Origin: Rana temporaria
Taxonomy: Eukaryota; Chordata; Amphibia; Anura; Ranidae
DNA length: 64,000 bases
Direction: 5' to 3'
Assembly: GCF_905171775.1 (NCBI RefSeq)
Contig: NC_053499.1
Span: 25,564,186-25,628,185, forward strand
Part shown: in pieces, positions 23,977 to 35,170 of the stretch
Numbering within the stretch: position 1 is the first letter of the stretch
Layout of the letters: the number at the start of each line of letters is the position of its first letter
The notes under the pieces: model-generated
The model's input: the letters and a program-made list of their open reading frames with translations, nothing else
Told to the model about the DNA's origin: nothing
Databases searched by the model: none
Translations under genes and position numbers: made by a program

Positions 23977-24692
23977 TGTTCGATCCGACGTGATTCTGAG
24001 CATGCGCACTGGGATACGTAAAGCAATGGGATACGTCCATGGGCCGGCGCATGCGCCGTTCGTTATTCGTATCTTAATGGCACTCGGCCCATCATTTACA
24101 TGGGGTCACACCTCATTAGCATGGCTCACGCCCACTGCCACTTACGCCGAGGGAACCCAGCGTACATTTGGGGGCAAGTGCTTTGTGAATACTGTGCTTG
24201 CCGCTCCGCCGGCATAACTATGCGCCAAGGTATGTGAATCCGGGCCTTAATCTTTAGTGTTCCTTTAAGAGGCGAGAAAAAAAAATCTCCAAGTGTTTTT
24301 TTTATTTCATGCACAGCAATGCCTTTTTTTTGGGGTGGAACTCCACTTTAACGCAGAGATGCACTGAATGTGTGTGTATAATATGAAAAACATGATATAT
24401 AATGTTGTGTGCCAAGGTCATCATCTCCTCTTCACCATCCTACGTGCCAAGGGATGAGTCACACCTGTTTCAACAGACAACTTGAAACTGGTTGGAAAAA
24501 TCACAGCAACAAAATGTCAACACCGTGTGCTTCATTTTATAGCTTGGGTAACTCCTGCGCTGCCTGGCAAGTAATCCTTGGATCTGCTAATGGATCTGAC
24601 CAGGCTGCTAATGGTCACAGAGAATTCCTATACAATAACATTACTTCCAGTGAGGATAAATTACAAGAAAAAAAAATGGAAATGTGCTCTCT

Positions 24693-26295
24693 TTAACCAC
24701 TTCCAGACCTGCGCACGACGATGTACGTCCTATTTTTAAAGATTGATATCTCGGTAACGGCAGCAGCTGCTGCCACAATCGAGGTATCAATCTTTAGTGT
24801 GCGCGGTCTGGAATCCGATAATGGCGGTCTCCGCGGCGGATTCACCGCGAGATCGCCGTTATCAGTGGCGGGAGAGGGGCCCCCCCCTCCCGCCGCTCTC
24901 CCGCGCCCTCCGCCGCTTACCGGAGCCGTCGGTAGCGGCGGAGGCGATCGGGTGCTGTCGGCTGGTGAGCGGGGACGAGACTGAAGGAAAAATCTCCTTC
25001 ACCCGTCCTCATAGCTCGGCTGGGCGGAAGTGACGTCAAAACGTCAGTCCCGCCCAGCCTCTTAAAGAGACAAAATTTTTTTTTGGTCATTTGAAAAAAT
25101 GCCATTTTTTTTTGGCATTTAAAGCGGTGGTTCCCCCTAAAACTAATTTCTAACAATAGATTCGTAAGACCCGTTACACTGCGGGTAGGCTGGCTTTTTT
25201 TTTTTTTTTTTTCGTACATACCGAGATCTCCCCGTCTCGTCCCTAGGCGGTGGGCGGAACTAGTTGATTGACGTTCCTCGGACGGGCGCGTACGTGACGT
25301 CACGACTTTCCGAAAGAAGCCGAACGTCGCTGCGCATGCGCCGTATAGAGTCGGCTCTATACGGCGCATGCGCAGCGACGTTCGGCTTCTTTCGGAAAGT
25401 CGTGACGTCACGTACGCGCCCGTCCGAGGAACGTCAATCAACTAGGAACGCCCACCGACAAGGAACGAGACGGGGAGATATCGGTATGTACTAAAAAAAA
25501 AAAAAAGCCAGCCTACTCGCAGTGTAACGGGTCTTACGAATCTATTGTTAGCAATGTGTTTTAGGGGGAACCACCCCTTTAAGCCCAAATATGAGATCTG
25601 AGGTCTTTTTGACCCCAGATCTCATATTTAAGAGGACCTGTCATGCTTTTTTCTATTACAAGGGATGTTTACATTCCTTGTAATAGGAATAAAAGTGATC
25701 AAATTATTATTATTTTTTTTTTCAGTGTAAAAAATAATAAAATAAATAAAAATAAGCTCGCGCGCAGAAGCATACGCGAGTAGCGCCCGCATATGAAAAC
25801 GGTGTTCAAATCACACAAGTGAGGTATCGCCGCGATCGTTAGAGCGAGAGCAATAATTCTAGCCCTAGAGCTACTCTGTAGCTCAAAAAATGCAATCTCT
25901 AGAATTTTTTAAACATCGCCTATCGAGATTTTTAAGGGTAAAAGTTTGACGCCATGCCACGAGCGGGCGCAATTTTTAAGCGTGACATGTTGGGCATCAT
26001 TTTACTCGGCGTAACATTATCTTTCACAATATATAAATAAATTGGGCCAAATTTATTGTTGTCTTATTTTTTTATTCAAAAAAGTGAATTTTTTCCAAAA
26101 AAAGTGCGCTTGTAAGACCGCTGCGCAAATACGGTGTGACAAAAAGTATTGGAATGACCACTATTTTATTCTCTAGGGTGTTAGAAAAAAATATATATAA
26201 TGTTTGGGGGTTTTAAGTAATTTTCTAGCAGAAAAAACTGTTTTAGTCTTGAAAACACCGAATCTGAAAAACACCTAAGGTCTGGAAGTGGTTAA
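24693..26295. mobile_element. TTAA-flanked element with TTAACCACTTCCAGACC ends (1.6 kb)
   Basis: TTAA at 24693-24696 and 26292-26295 bounds inverted ends CCACTTCCAGACCTG and AGGTCTGGAAGTGG. No transposase frame is present. It is interrupted by the palindromic MITE at 25119-25582. A fragment of its right part (AAGTGCGCTTGTAAGAC...CTCTAGGGTGTTAGAAA) recurs at 35240-35325. Confidence 0.8.
25119..25582. mobile_element. Nested TTAA MITE with 88-bp perfect palindrome arms
   Basis: TTAA at 25119-25122 and 25579-25582 flanks ends AGCGGTGGTTCCCCCTAA and TTAGGGGGAACCACCCC. The centre is a palindrome with identical arms at 25263-25350 and 25355-25442 and a 4-nt loop. It would extrude as a cruciform. 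Relatives are at 34679 and 35556. Confidence 0.88.
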
Positions 26296-26525
26296 AATCA
26301 ATGTAGCAGGGAGGAAAGACACAGACGGCATCAATACTGGCCATTCACTGGAGCAGAACAGGCGGCACAAGGTGACGGCACATCAACACCGGCTGAGACC
26401 TACTTGGCCGCCACTTCGGCACTTTGCATATGTTGCTGCAATGGACAGAGCTCATTCCCATAGTGCTTTGCTGCTATGCCACTCTGTAGACTGAGCTCCC
26501 TCCAGGCTAGAAAGGCAATATTAAC

Positions 26526-26529
<4 letters not shown>

Positions 26530-26581
<52 letters not shown>
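26530..26581. repeat. (AC)n microsatellite
   Basis: About 26 uninterrupted AC units. Confidence 0.98.
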
Positions 26582-26585
<4 letters not shown>

Positions 26586-27042
26586 AAAGAGAGAGCACTT
26601 AGCAGTGTCAATACTAAAGGTCAGGCTAAACTTTCACTGAACAAGCTTTTAACTCCCTCTGTGTGGTTCAGCAAATAATGCAGACTGCACTTCTGATCCC
26701 ACAACAAAGTCTAAATGGATGTTCTAGTAAATACAACTTCACGAGCCTGCATATGTAGCTACATTAAGGAGCACAAATTACATTTTCCTACAGCTTCCAC
26801 TGGCAGTAATGTAGAGCTACCACCACCAATAATGTAGAAGGTCATCGATGTAACTGGCTTCCCCCCCCCACCCGTTTTTGTGGGGGGGGGGGGGACCCTT
26901 GTAATACATTTTCAGATCTTAGGGAACCCCTCCTGCAATTAATTCTTCCGGGGTCAGTGGAAAGAATGCCATCTACGTATATATTGGTGGTCAGTGGATA
27001 GAATGCCCACCTTACATTGGTGGTCAACACGACACTCTAAAG
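26582..27042. other. Unassigned sequence
   Basis: Short poly-C and poly-G runs near 26862-26893. No gene recognised. Confidence 0.4.
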
Positions 27043-27100
27043 CAGGGGTGCCCAACCAGTGGCCCGGGGGCTATCTCTCCAATGTAAAAGACCCGAGGGT
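27043..27100 (+). mobile_element. hAT-type terminus fragment
   Basis: It starts with CAGGGGTGCCCAACCAGTGG, a hAT-like end, but no matching right end was found. An inverted MITE fragment (TTTTCACACTG... GTGTGAAAGGGGCCTTA, about 27096-27400) follows. Confidence 0.45.
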
Positions 27101-27400
27101 TTTCACACTGAAGTGGTGCGCTAGCAGGACGGTAAAAAAAAAAAAAAAAAGAAAAGAAGTCCTGCTAGCAGCATCTTTGGAGCGGTGAAGGAGGGGTGGG
27201 TATATACTGCTCCTGCCCATTGAAATGAATGGGCACTGCGGTCGTACCGGCGGCAAAGCGCTGCTGCAGCGGCACTTTGCGGGTAGTTTTTACCCTTTTT
27301 AGCCCGCTAGCGGGAGTAAAAAGCGCCTCGCTAGCGTCCGAATAGCGTCGTGAAATTTTCCACCGACGCACTCATCGCCCCAGTGTGAAAGGGGCCTTAG
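27096..27400. mobile_element. MITE fragment (TTTCACACTG / CAGTGTGAAAGGGG ends)
   Basis: Inverted ends and CGCTAGCGGG/GCTAGCAGGA internal words connect it to the family at 3191-3672. A poly-A run is at 27134-27150. Confidence 0.5.
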
Positions 27401-27815
27401 TGTGTACCTTGCATTACAAACAGCTAAAAATGGAATTGGCGTCATGCTGCGGTTAGTGAGTGAGAAACTTATATAGCGCAACAGTTAGTAAGCCCAGACA
27501 CCATCAGATGGAAGGTCAACAAGTCACAACTCACGGAACCCGTAGCAACTTCTGGAGCAACCCTAGTTGAGAATTGCTGGATATGGGAAGGAAATTGGAG
27601 GGGAAGGAAATTACTGACAGAGTACTTAAGGCAGTTTAATAGATTTTCCTTATGACTCTGAACTTCGGATGAACAGCTACTGTATATACAAAGCTACAAT
27701 TAATGTAGACAAGCCATCTTGCTTGCATAAATATTTGCAACCCATGTTTGTGATCCATGCAACCCCACAACCAGATTTCTGATCTCCATTGATTGTAAAG
27801 CAGTACAGTGTGGTT
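27401..27815. other. Unassigned sequence left of the LINE
   Basis: No gene recognised; this is the pre-insertion flank of the LINE. Confidence 0.4.
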
Positions 27816-30585
27816 GAGAACCTACCCCCAGCCTGCTAAACGTGCAGCCCTAGACACTCTACTAACCTCAGATACAGAAAAAGCACTTAGATGGTCAAAA
27901 GCAAGATTCTTATTACATAGCAATTCTACATCCACTATGTTTGCCAGAAAACTGAACCAATCCACGAAACCTCCCCATACCTATAAACTAAGAAATTCAG
28001 CTGGCCACTTAATCACTCATCCTAAAGGAGTCATGGAGGTTTTTTTGAAATTTTATAAGAAGCTTCTATCATCTCCACAAAACACGCCAAAACAATCCTC
28101 GACGCAATGGCTAGATGAAATCCCACTTCCCACCTTATCAACCCAACAGAGGGAGGCATTGAATGCACCCTGCACAGAATTGGAGTTAATCAAGATTATA
28201 GGTTCTCTAAAGACCTCCACAGCCCCAGGACCCGACGGTTTTTCTTCAACATACTACAAAAAGTTTGCCTCAGTATTAATTCCGCATCTTATGAAACTAT
28301 TCAACCACGTTCTACAAGGCAATCAATTCCCCTCTGAAATGCTCCTAGCGAATATGTCTCTTCTACCTAAACCAAACAAAGACCACTCATCCCCACAGAA
28401 TTTTCGCCCGATCTCAGTTATAGACAACGACTTAAAAATTTTTGGTAAAATACTAGCAGACAGATTGGCCTCAGTCATCTCACCCCTTATCCACCCAGAC
28501 CAAACAGGTTTTATTCCTGACAGGCAGATCACGGATAATATAAGATTAGCTACTAACATCATCCAAGACTCCAACCTCCATGCAAGATCAACACTACTAC
28601 TTAGTTTAGATATTCATAAAGCTTTTGATAGCGTCAGTTGGTCTTACTTAGACTCGCTACTCCCTAGATATGGTATAGGAGATAAATTTCTACACGGATT
28701 TAAAGCATTATACCACGATCCACATACTCGTATTAAGCTCCCCGGCCATAACTCTGAATTTTTCCCATTAAGCAGGGGCACAAGACAGGGCTGCCCCTTA
28801 TCCCCTCTTTTGTTCGCTCTTGCTATTGAGCCCCTTGCTTGCGCCATCCGCAGTAATACCAACATTAAAGGTTACACAAAAGGTTTGAAAGATTTTAAAC
28901 TAAGTCTCTACGCAGACGACGTCCTCCTGTTTCTCTCTGACCCTTTACTTTCACTACCGAACCTAATCAAGACTTTAGATACGTTTCATGACCTCTCAGG
29001 GTTAGGCATAAATTTATCTAAATGTTCCGCCCTCCCAGTTAACTGCCCCCCTGATCTGACTGCCAGACTAAAGGAGAAATTTTCCTTTCAATGGACTTCA
29101 GATTCCTTCCGATATTTAGGCATCCTTATCACCCCATCCTACAAGTCCCTATACCAAAAAAACTACCCTAGATTACTTCAAAACATCAGAGATCTACTCA
29201 AATCATGGGCAGCATTCCATACGTCCTTTATGGGTAGGATAGTTGCCACCAAGATGGTTATACTTCCAAAACTACTTTTCTTCTTTAGAGCACTTCCTAT
29301 CCTGGTCCCTAAGAGTGCCCTAGATTCTATACAAAGAGATATAAACAAATTTATATGGCAAAATAAAAAATCTAGATTTGGATATGCACTGATGTATAGA
29401 CCTCAATCGAGGGGAGGGTTGAGTATGCCAAACTTATGGCTATACTACCTTTCTGCCAGATATACACAACTGGCACAATGGTATGCACCTTCCAATCATA
29501 TCCCCTGGCTAGAATTTGAGGAACAATCTGTCCTACCGTTCCACCTCCAAGGCCTCCTATGGTCTAAATCTATTAAAACTCAAAGAATGGGTCAACTTAA
29601 TAAAGTAGTACACCAGGACCTACTATTATGGCACAGACATAAACATAAGTTTAACATCTCCTCAGAGATCCCTCCCCTAGCTTCCTTCATAGGGGACCCT
29701 TTATTTACCCCCCCCGACCTACACTCCAACCAATATTCTATTTGGAAACTCCTCAATCTATCTAACCTAAAAGCTTTCACTAAAAATAATACTTTTCGCA
29801 CATTCTTAGATTTGCAAACAGAATATAAACTTAAAGATATGGAATTCTCAGACTATAATAATATCAAACTATTCTATCAAAAAAACTTCTCTCTCTCCCT
29901 CCAAAACCCCTTCACGATTTTTGAACAAATTTGTCTTACTTCACCCCGAGATAGGGGCTTGATATCTAGAATCTATAGAACCCTAAACGAACACAATTTA
30001 CCAGACAAAACACACCAAATGCAGCAATGGGAGTCAGATCTAGATGAATCCTTCTCCACTGAACAATGGGACAGCATGACTAACAACCTACGGAAATGCA
30101 CCAAGACAGCCTCTATTAGGGAATCTGCCATTAAACTCCAATATAGATGGTACCTTACCCCTGACAGAATTAATTCATTCTATCCTGCAACTTCTCCCCT
30201 TTGTTTTAGAGGTTGCCCAGTACAAGGTTCCCTTATCCACACCTTCTGGGAATGTACACACCTCAAAAATACATGGCAACAGGTCAGTATCAAAATAGAA
30301 CAGATAACAGGTAGAAGAATAGAACTCACACCAAAAATGTGTCTCCTTTTTTATCCTATTCCCGACATCCCTATAGCCCATACCAGGCTAATACATACCT
30401 TGCTCACATCAATACACTGGGCAATAGCTCTCAACTGGCGTTCAGCCACGGTGCCATGGGCCCAAATTATGGATCGTATGTTATCCATCAAACTAGCAGA
30501 ACGCATACATCACACCTTATATGACACTATGAGCATATACGATCAGAAGTGGAGGCCGTGGGACCTATCTCTGTTGATCCAATGA
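27808..30585 (+). CDS. L1-type LINE ORF2 protein, 5'-truncated but open
   Basis: This is the polymerase of a non-LTR retrotransposon, which nicks target DNA and copies its RNA there. The first 11 codons are host sequence; the LINE begins at codon 12 (27841) inside ORF2, so the apurinic-type endonuclease domain is lost. Reverse transcriptase motifs are intact: PGPDGFS near residue 140, FRPISVI, LDIHKAFD with catalytic D268, RQGCPLSP, and YADD at 368-371. The C-terminal Cys/His motif is C799-x3-C803-x7-H811-x4-C816. No stop or frameshift occurs over 914 LINE codons, which indicates a young copy. It belongs to the vertebrate L1/Tx1 group; I cannot separate these without a tree. Truncated copies like this cannot move by themselves and are probably not translated. 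Confidence 0.93.
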   Translation: MWLRTYPQPAKRAALDTLLTSDTEKALRWSKARFLLHSNSTSTMFARKLNQSTKPPHTYKLRNSAGHLITHPKGVMEVFLKFYKKLLSSPQNTPKQSSTQWLDEIPLPTLSTQQREALNAPCTELELIKIIGSLKTSTAPGPDGFSSTYYKKFASVLIPHLMKLFNHVLQGNQFPSEMLLANMSLLPKPNKDHSSPQNFRPISVIDNDLKIFGKILADRLASVISPLIHPDQTGFIPDRQITDNIRLATNIIQDSNLHARSTLLLSLDIHKAFDSVSWSYLDSLLPRYGIGDKFLHGFKALYHDPHTRIKLPGHNSEFFPLSRGTRQGCPLSPLLFALAIEPLACAIRSNTNIKGYTKGLKDFKLSLYADDVLLFLSDPLLSLPNLIKTLDTFHDLSGLGINLSKCSALPVNCPPDLTARLKEKFSFQWTSDSFRYLGILITPSYKSLYQKNYPRLLQNIRDLLKSWAAFHTSFMGRIVATKMVILPKLLFFFRALPILVPKSALDSIQRDINKFIWQNKKSRFGYALMYRPQSRGGLSMPNLWLYYLSARYTQLAQWYAPSNHIPWLEFEEQSVLPFHLQGLLWSKSIKTQRMGQLNKVVHQDLLLWHRHKHKFNISSEIPPLASFIGDPLFTPPDLHSNQYSIWKLLNLSNLKAFTKNNTFRTFLDLQTEYKLKDMEFSDYNNIKLFYQKNFSLSLQNPFTIFEQICLTSPRDRGLISRIYRTLNEHNLPDKTHQMQQWESDLDESFSTEQWDSMTNNLRKCTKTASIRESAIKLQYRWYLTPDRINSFYPATSPLCFRGCPVQGSLIHTFWECTHLKNTWQQVSIKIEQITGRRIELTPKMCLLFYPIPDIPIAHTRLIHTLLTSIHWAIALNWRSATVPWAQIMDRMLSIKLAERIHHTLYDTMSIYDQKWRPWDLSLLIQ

Positions 30586-30903
30586 ATCATTTTATGAGTC
30601 TGCTATCTCCCCCCCCCCCCCCCTTTTTTTTTTTTTTTTTTTTTTATATTTCCCTCCTCTCCTTGCCATTAAACTAATTCATATAGTACTTACATCACTG
30701 TACTATGCTGCCGTGCAGCCTTTTATACAAACCATAACCTATTCCTCTGCCTCTCGAATAAATGCTATGCATATCCTTCACTGATGTTCACTACATATGT
30801 ATGTATTTTTGTACTCCTTGCCAATGTGAACTTTAACTGTATTGAGACTTATATTCCAATAAACCGTTTGTAAACAAAGAGAACCTACCCCCAGCCTGCT
30901 AAA
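27816..30903 (+). mobile_element. L1-type LINE insertion with 25-bp target duplication
   Basis: The inserted DNA is 27841-30878 (3,038 bp). The same 25 bases occur at 27816-27840 and 30879-30903, starting GAGAACCTACC. The 3' UTR (30586-30878) contains a C-run/T-run block (30610-30645), an AATAAA at 30858-30863 and only a minimal A-rich tail (GTAAACAAA). A perfect 25-bp duplication with an open frame points to recent insertion. Confidence 0.95.
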
Positions 30904-31105
30904 TGGCAGCAGCGCAATGAGGAGGTCATTGCTGTGCTCTTAACGCCTATAAGCAGGTTACTCACGTTTCGGCTGTACAGAGCAACAGAGACTTGAGCGG
31001 CTCAATGTGCCAACCCACTCCCAGGCTAAACCTTAGAAACAGCCACGTCCCCCTTAGAAGCAGCCACGTCCCCCTTAGAAGCAGCCACCCCCCCCCCCCC
31101 ATACC
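30904..31105. other. Unassigned right flank of the LINE
   Basis: An 18-bp repeat (CACGTCCCCCTTAGAAGCAG type, 2-3 copies at 31030-31090) and a poly-C run. No gene. Confidence 0.5.
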
Positions 31106-31440
31106 TGGATGCCGACGCGCCGCCTGGTTAATACGTGCGGGGAACATTACAGCTTTCATTTGAATAGCTGTAGTGATTCGCGCCGCGCTGCGTAGAGACA
31201 CTCCCCCTTGCTCGGGATTGGACAGATCACCCGAGCAAGGGGGAGTGTCTATACGCGGCGGGAAACACTACAGCTATTCAAATGAAAGCTGTAATGTTCC
31301 CCGCGCGTATTAACCAAGCGGCGGTGGGGGGGGGGGTGAGTATTCTATTTAGGCATCGGGGGTATTTGCGGGAGTACAAGTACTCCCGCAAATACTCGGT
31401 ATCTGTCCCGATACCGATACTAGTATCGGTATCGGGACAA
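31106..31440. mobile_element. Palindromic MITEs, two adjacent hairpins
   Basis: First hairpin (about 31110-31330): arms contain GAACATTACAGCTTTCATTT and its inverted copy, plus ACTCCCCCTTGCTCGGG and CCCGAGCAAGGGGGAGT. Second hairpin (31346-31440): TTTGCGGGAGTAC-AAG-TACTCCCGCAAA and CCGATACTAGTATCGG words, ending TATCGGGACAACCCTA. No coding capacity. Confidence 0.7.
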
Positions 31441-33011
31441 CCCTACTTTTAGCAATTGGATTTACATTGACTTCGATTTGTGTGTAGGCTTCAACAGAGC
31501 TGGGGCTGGTGCCAACACTGAAAAAGTACCATATTGTGTGGCGTGATGTGTCCGCGCTTCATAAATACGAGAAACTGTACGATTTAACCTCCGTTCACAT
31601 TGACTGCAGCTTTGAAATCACGCGACTTCATCTGAAATCGCACGATTTCAAAGCTGCATGCCAGTGTGACTTGAGGTGCGACTTGGAAGACATCTGTGCG
31701 GCTTCATGCACAGATGTCTATGCAAGTCATGCCCGGAATCCCCAAAAGTAGAGCAGAAATTACTTTTTTTAAATTGGTGCGGCACGGCAAAGTCGGCGTT
31801 GCATCATTTTGAACACTGCGATTGCCAGTGACTTGTCCTCAATGTTCCCCTATGGGGGAAGTTCCTTCACTGACTGCGCAGGCGCAAACTTCCCGACGGA
31901 AATCTCCGAACCTCGCCCGGGAACCAGGCTCATTCTTTAACATCCCCGTGGATTGGAGGATGTTAAAAAAAGAGCCAGGAGGCCGAGCGAGCAAAACGAG
32001 CCGTCCGAGCGCAGCGAGGACGTGAGGCCGACTGGCCACTTACCTCAAAATCCACGTCACCCTGGATGCCGACCGACGTTCGGGGATTTCCGTCAGCAAG
32101 TTTGCACCTGCGCAGTGCTTGAAGGAACTTTCCCGATAGCTGGAACCAGCTCAGCGCATCAGTTTGCGCATGCGCTGGAACTTCCAGGATACCTGGAACC
32201 AGCACGGCAGAACACCGGCAATAGGCTGCAACTTGTCATGCGATTTGACGTATCAAACAGAGAGGGCTGTAGAAGTAAAACAATGACAATCCGATAGCTG
32301 CCGGTTCCTGTCCGTGTCACACCTTTTACGATCTATAAAGTTAAACACTTAAGAGTCATGGGAAGGACATGAACCGGGACAATGGAGTTTGATAAGTGTT
32401 GCAAATGCCTTGAGAACAAGCCCAGTCGGCGTTAGTCCGAGGAATGGGTGTGGCACAGCTGCGGTGATGAAACTGAAAGCGTGACTGTACAGACGATCCT
32501 TTCTTGGATTTAAACCAGATTGTCACTATAGCAACTACCTGTCATTTCACAATGGAACACATACCTATACACCGCGTTCCGGAATGATGATCCGACAGGC
32601 GTACTTGGTAATTATAGATTGCTGGCAAGGCTGTCAGTGTGCGATACGCCTCTAGGTACCAAAATTTATTATCTTTAGGCAGCATATCCAGAAGCTGGAA
32701 CTGCTGCACTACTCCAGCAACAAGAGCCACGTTGTATTATGGAAAGTTTCAAGGGTTACCTATTAAGGAACAATACACCAATGTAATAAAATAGGCCCTT
32801 TTAAAACAAGGAGCGAGTTAAAACAAATGGCAATAAACCTTCAAGGGTCCTACACTACAAATAGAATGGAACCATAATGCACCAATGCAACGCGCATGCG
32901 CCGTGCTCCGAGCTACAGTGCGCCAGCTTTCCATGGTCAGTATTTTAGGGGCACTTTCAAATATGACAAAGTTTAAAGCAGAACTCAAGAAACCAGACAA
33001 ATATACCCCTG
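31441..33011. other. Unassigned sequence with short inverted repeats
   Basis: A small inverted repeat (GCTTTGAAATCACGCGACTT / AATCGCACGATTTCAAAGC, 31608-31655) and CATCCCCGTGG...GATGTTAAAAA near 31940 suggest remnants of MITEs. No gene recognised; frames of 114 codons or less lack domains. Confidence 0.4.
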
Positions 33012-33346
33012 CAATGGTCTCCAAACTGTGACCCTTCGTTTGCTTTTATCTGGCTCTCGGGGTATTATTTCCTCCACGGTCAGCAGGAGCATAGTTCCTA
33101 CCACTCCATTCCTCCCACCGACGATGGGGCACCATCCCTCCCACCGACAAAGGGGCACCATCCCTCCCACCGACAACGACAACGGGGCACCATCCCTCCC
33201 ACCGACAACGGGGCACCATCCCTCCCACCGACAACGGGGCACCATCCCTCCCACCGACAACGGGGCACCATCCCTCCCACCGACAAAGGGGCACCATCCC
33301 TCCCACCGACAAAGGGGCACCATCCCTCCCACCGACAAAGGGGCCA
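33012..33346 (+). mobile_element. hAT-type MITE left part with 25-bp expanded array
   Basis: It starts CAATGGTCTCCAAACTGTG, then 'cccttcgtttgcttttatctggctctcgggg', matching the hAT MITEs at 14985 and 54501. The interior has about 10 units of 25 bp (33104-33343) based on GGGGCACCATCCCTCCCACC plus GACAA; one unit carries a 6-bp internal duplication. The right terminus is missing. ORFs of up to 135 codons here are repeat artefacts. Confidence 0.8.
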
Positions 33347-33399
33347 GGACGTCATTTGCTTCAAAGTGAACGTGAATGGCGTCCAGCGCCATTCACTAA

Positions 33400-33795
33400 T
33401 CACTTACGCAAATTTGAAATTTTGCGACGCGGGAACGACTGGTATACGTAACATTGGCTGCCCCTGCTAATAGCAGGGGCAGCCTTACGCGAAAGACGCC
33501 GTACGGAAACGACGTAAACTGCGTACGCAGGGCTCGCGTAACGTTGTGAATCGGTGTTAGTATGCAATTTACATACTATACGCTGAGCACAACGGGAACG
33601 CCACCTAGCGGCCATCGCAAGAATGCAGCCTAAGATATGCGGGCATAAGAGCCTTATGCCGCGCATATCTTAGGCTGCAGTCGGCGTAACAAGGTTCCTG
33701 AATCAGGAGCATTCGTTACGCCGGGGCAAGTAAGCAATTGCGCTGTGTAACTATGGTTACACAGGCGCAATTGCTTCTTGAATCCAGCCCAATAT
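33400..33795. mobile_element. Inverted-repeat MITE fragment (TACG-rich family)
   Basis: CACTTACGCAAATTTG start, 'aacgacgtaaactgcgtacgcag' interior and the right end TTGCTTCTTGAATCCAGCCC resemble the GGCCCGGATTCA family (17051, 22343). Contains a hairpin CTGCCCCTGCTAATAGCAGGGGCAG at 33458-33482. Confidence 0.5.
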
Positions 33796-34678
33796 TTTTT
33801 GCTAGAGAATTACTTGGAACCCCCAAACATTATATATATTTTAGCAGAGACCCTAAGTAATAAAATGGCGGTAGCCAAGGTACAACCCAAAAAAGGTTTG
33901 GCCAGACTTTTCATTTAATTCCACTTTAAAAACGACCGATCTAAACAAACTCCAAACTTCACATGCATTAACCTTTGACAGCGATGAAGGCATGAGTCGA
34001 GAGGTGCAGCCTGGCACACTACCCCCACCAGGAGTAATCACAGACTGGCACTTTTCATTTTACATGATTAGATAAAGAAATCGCTCATCCTTACCGATCA
34101 CATAGGTGGAATGCCCAAGTCCTTGGCGGAGCCCGAGGAAACGCTGAATGTAAAACCTTACGAGATCGCTTTACCCGGAAACCTGAAATGCAAGAATTCT
34201 TATAATCAGGAAGAGATTCTTATTACTTGTCCATCAAGAAGAATTACATTTTCTTTTTTTAGCTCCCATCTGTCCTTGTTTTGTGTCTCATTATTTACCT
34301 ATGCTGGCTCCAAACTTTTTCCTTCCTGCTCTTCCTGTATAAAGATTCTAACTCATCGGTAATTCTCGCCTCTTAGCCTAAAAAAAAAAAAAGGTCCACA
34401 AGAGTGAGGAAAAGCCTACGAAGGGAAATGCTGTTGGATACAATATAGGCTTATACTGCATGTCAAACAAATATAAAAAAAATTACATCTCGGGTTGTTT
34501 CCTTCAGTAAAAGCTGAACTCAGCTGAATACACAAATGAAACCCATCCATAGAACCGCTTTACATGCCAAAGGATTTGTAATCGTGTTCAGACAGTCCTG
34601 TGATCCAAGTATCGCTGCCAAAACCACAGCAAGGTCCTGGATTTCTTTGCAGCTATATTGCAGATGAATTAAAAGGAC
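33796..34678. other. Unassigned sequence
   Basis: No gene recognised. An 83-codon frame at 34111-34362 lacks any domain I know. Confidence 0.4.
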
Positions 34679-35170
34679 TTAAAGTGGAGGTTCTCCCTAA
34701 AAAAAAATTCTAACAATACATTGAGAAGACTGATTACACTGCGGGTATGCTGGGGTTTTTTATTTATTTTTCGTACATACCTCGATATCGCCGTTTCATC
34801 CCTCGGCTTCCAGGTATGATTCTTGTGGGGCTGGGCGTTCCTAGTTGATTGACGTTCCTCCGACCGACGCATACTTGACGTCACGACTTTCCGCAAGAAG
34901 CCGAACGTCGCTGCGCAGGCGCCGTATAGAGCCGACTCTATACGGCGCCTGCGCAATGACGTTCGGCTTCTGTCGGAAAGTCGTGACGCGCAGTATGCGC
35001 CGGTCGGAGGAACATCAATCAACAAGGTCCAGCAAGAATCATACCCGGAAGCCGAGGGATGAAACGGCGATAACGAGGTATGTACGGAAAAAAAAAAAAA
35101 ACCCCAGCATACCCGCAGTGTAATCAGTTTTCTCAATGTATTGTTAGAATTTTTTTTTAGGGGAGATTTA
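34679..35170. mobile_element. TTAA MITE, relative of 25119-25582, right end decayed
   Basis: TTAA 34679-34682, then AGTGGAGGTTCTCCCTAAA. It has the same layout as the 25119 element: a T-rich stretch, TTGATTGACGTTCCTC, and a central palindrome (CGCCGTATAGAG / CTCTATACGGCG near 34930), then mirrored sequence. The right terminus is degenerate (TTAGGGGAGATTTATC) and runs into another fragment. Confidence 0.7.

Larger units (their letters stand above)
22343..24246. mobile_element. Long inverted-repeat MITE (GGCCCGGATTCA ends), middle layer
   Basis: Ends GGGCCCGGATTCATGTA and GTATGTGAATCCGGGCC are inverted. The interior is colinear with the uninterrupted copy at 17051-17792 (TTTACGCTGGCCGC, GAGCATGCGCACTGGGATACG). 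It is interrupted by about 1.16 kb of foreign sequence at 22812-23975. Confidence 0.75.
21737..24350. mobile_element. TTAA-flanked MITE, outer layer of a nested insertion
   Basis: The left end TTAAAGTGGTGTTCAGGCC starts at 21737 and the right end GGGTGGAACTCCACTTTAA finishes at 24350, giving an inverted pair with TTAA at both sides. Family interior words (AAAATCAGCAGCTAC) are present. The element is split by the MITE at 22343-24246, so its own sequence is 21741-22342 plus 24247-24346. Confidence 0.65.

Noticed and set aside
27808..27840. First 11 residues of the LINE frame as a real N-terminus
   Set aside because: They lie in host DNA and the 25-bp target duplication, upstream of the insertion point at 27841.
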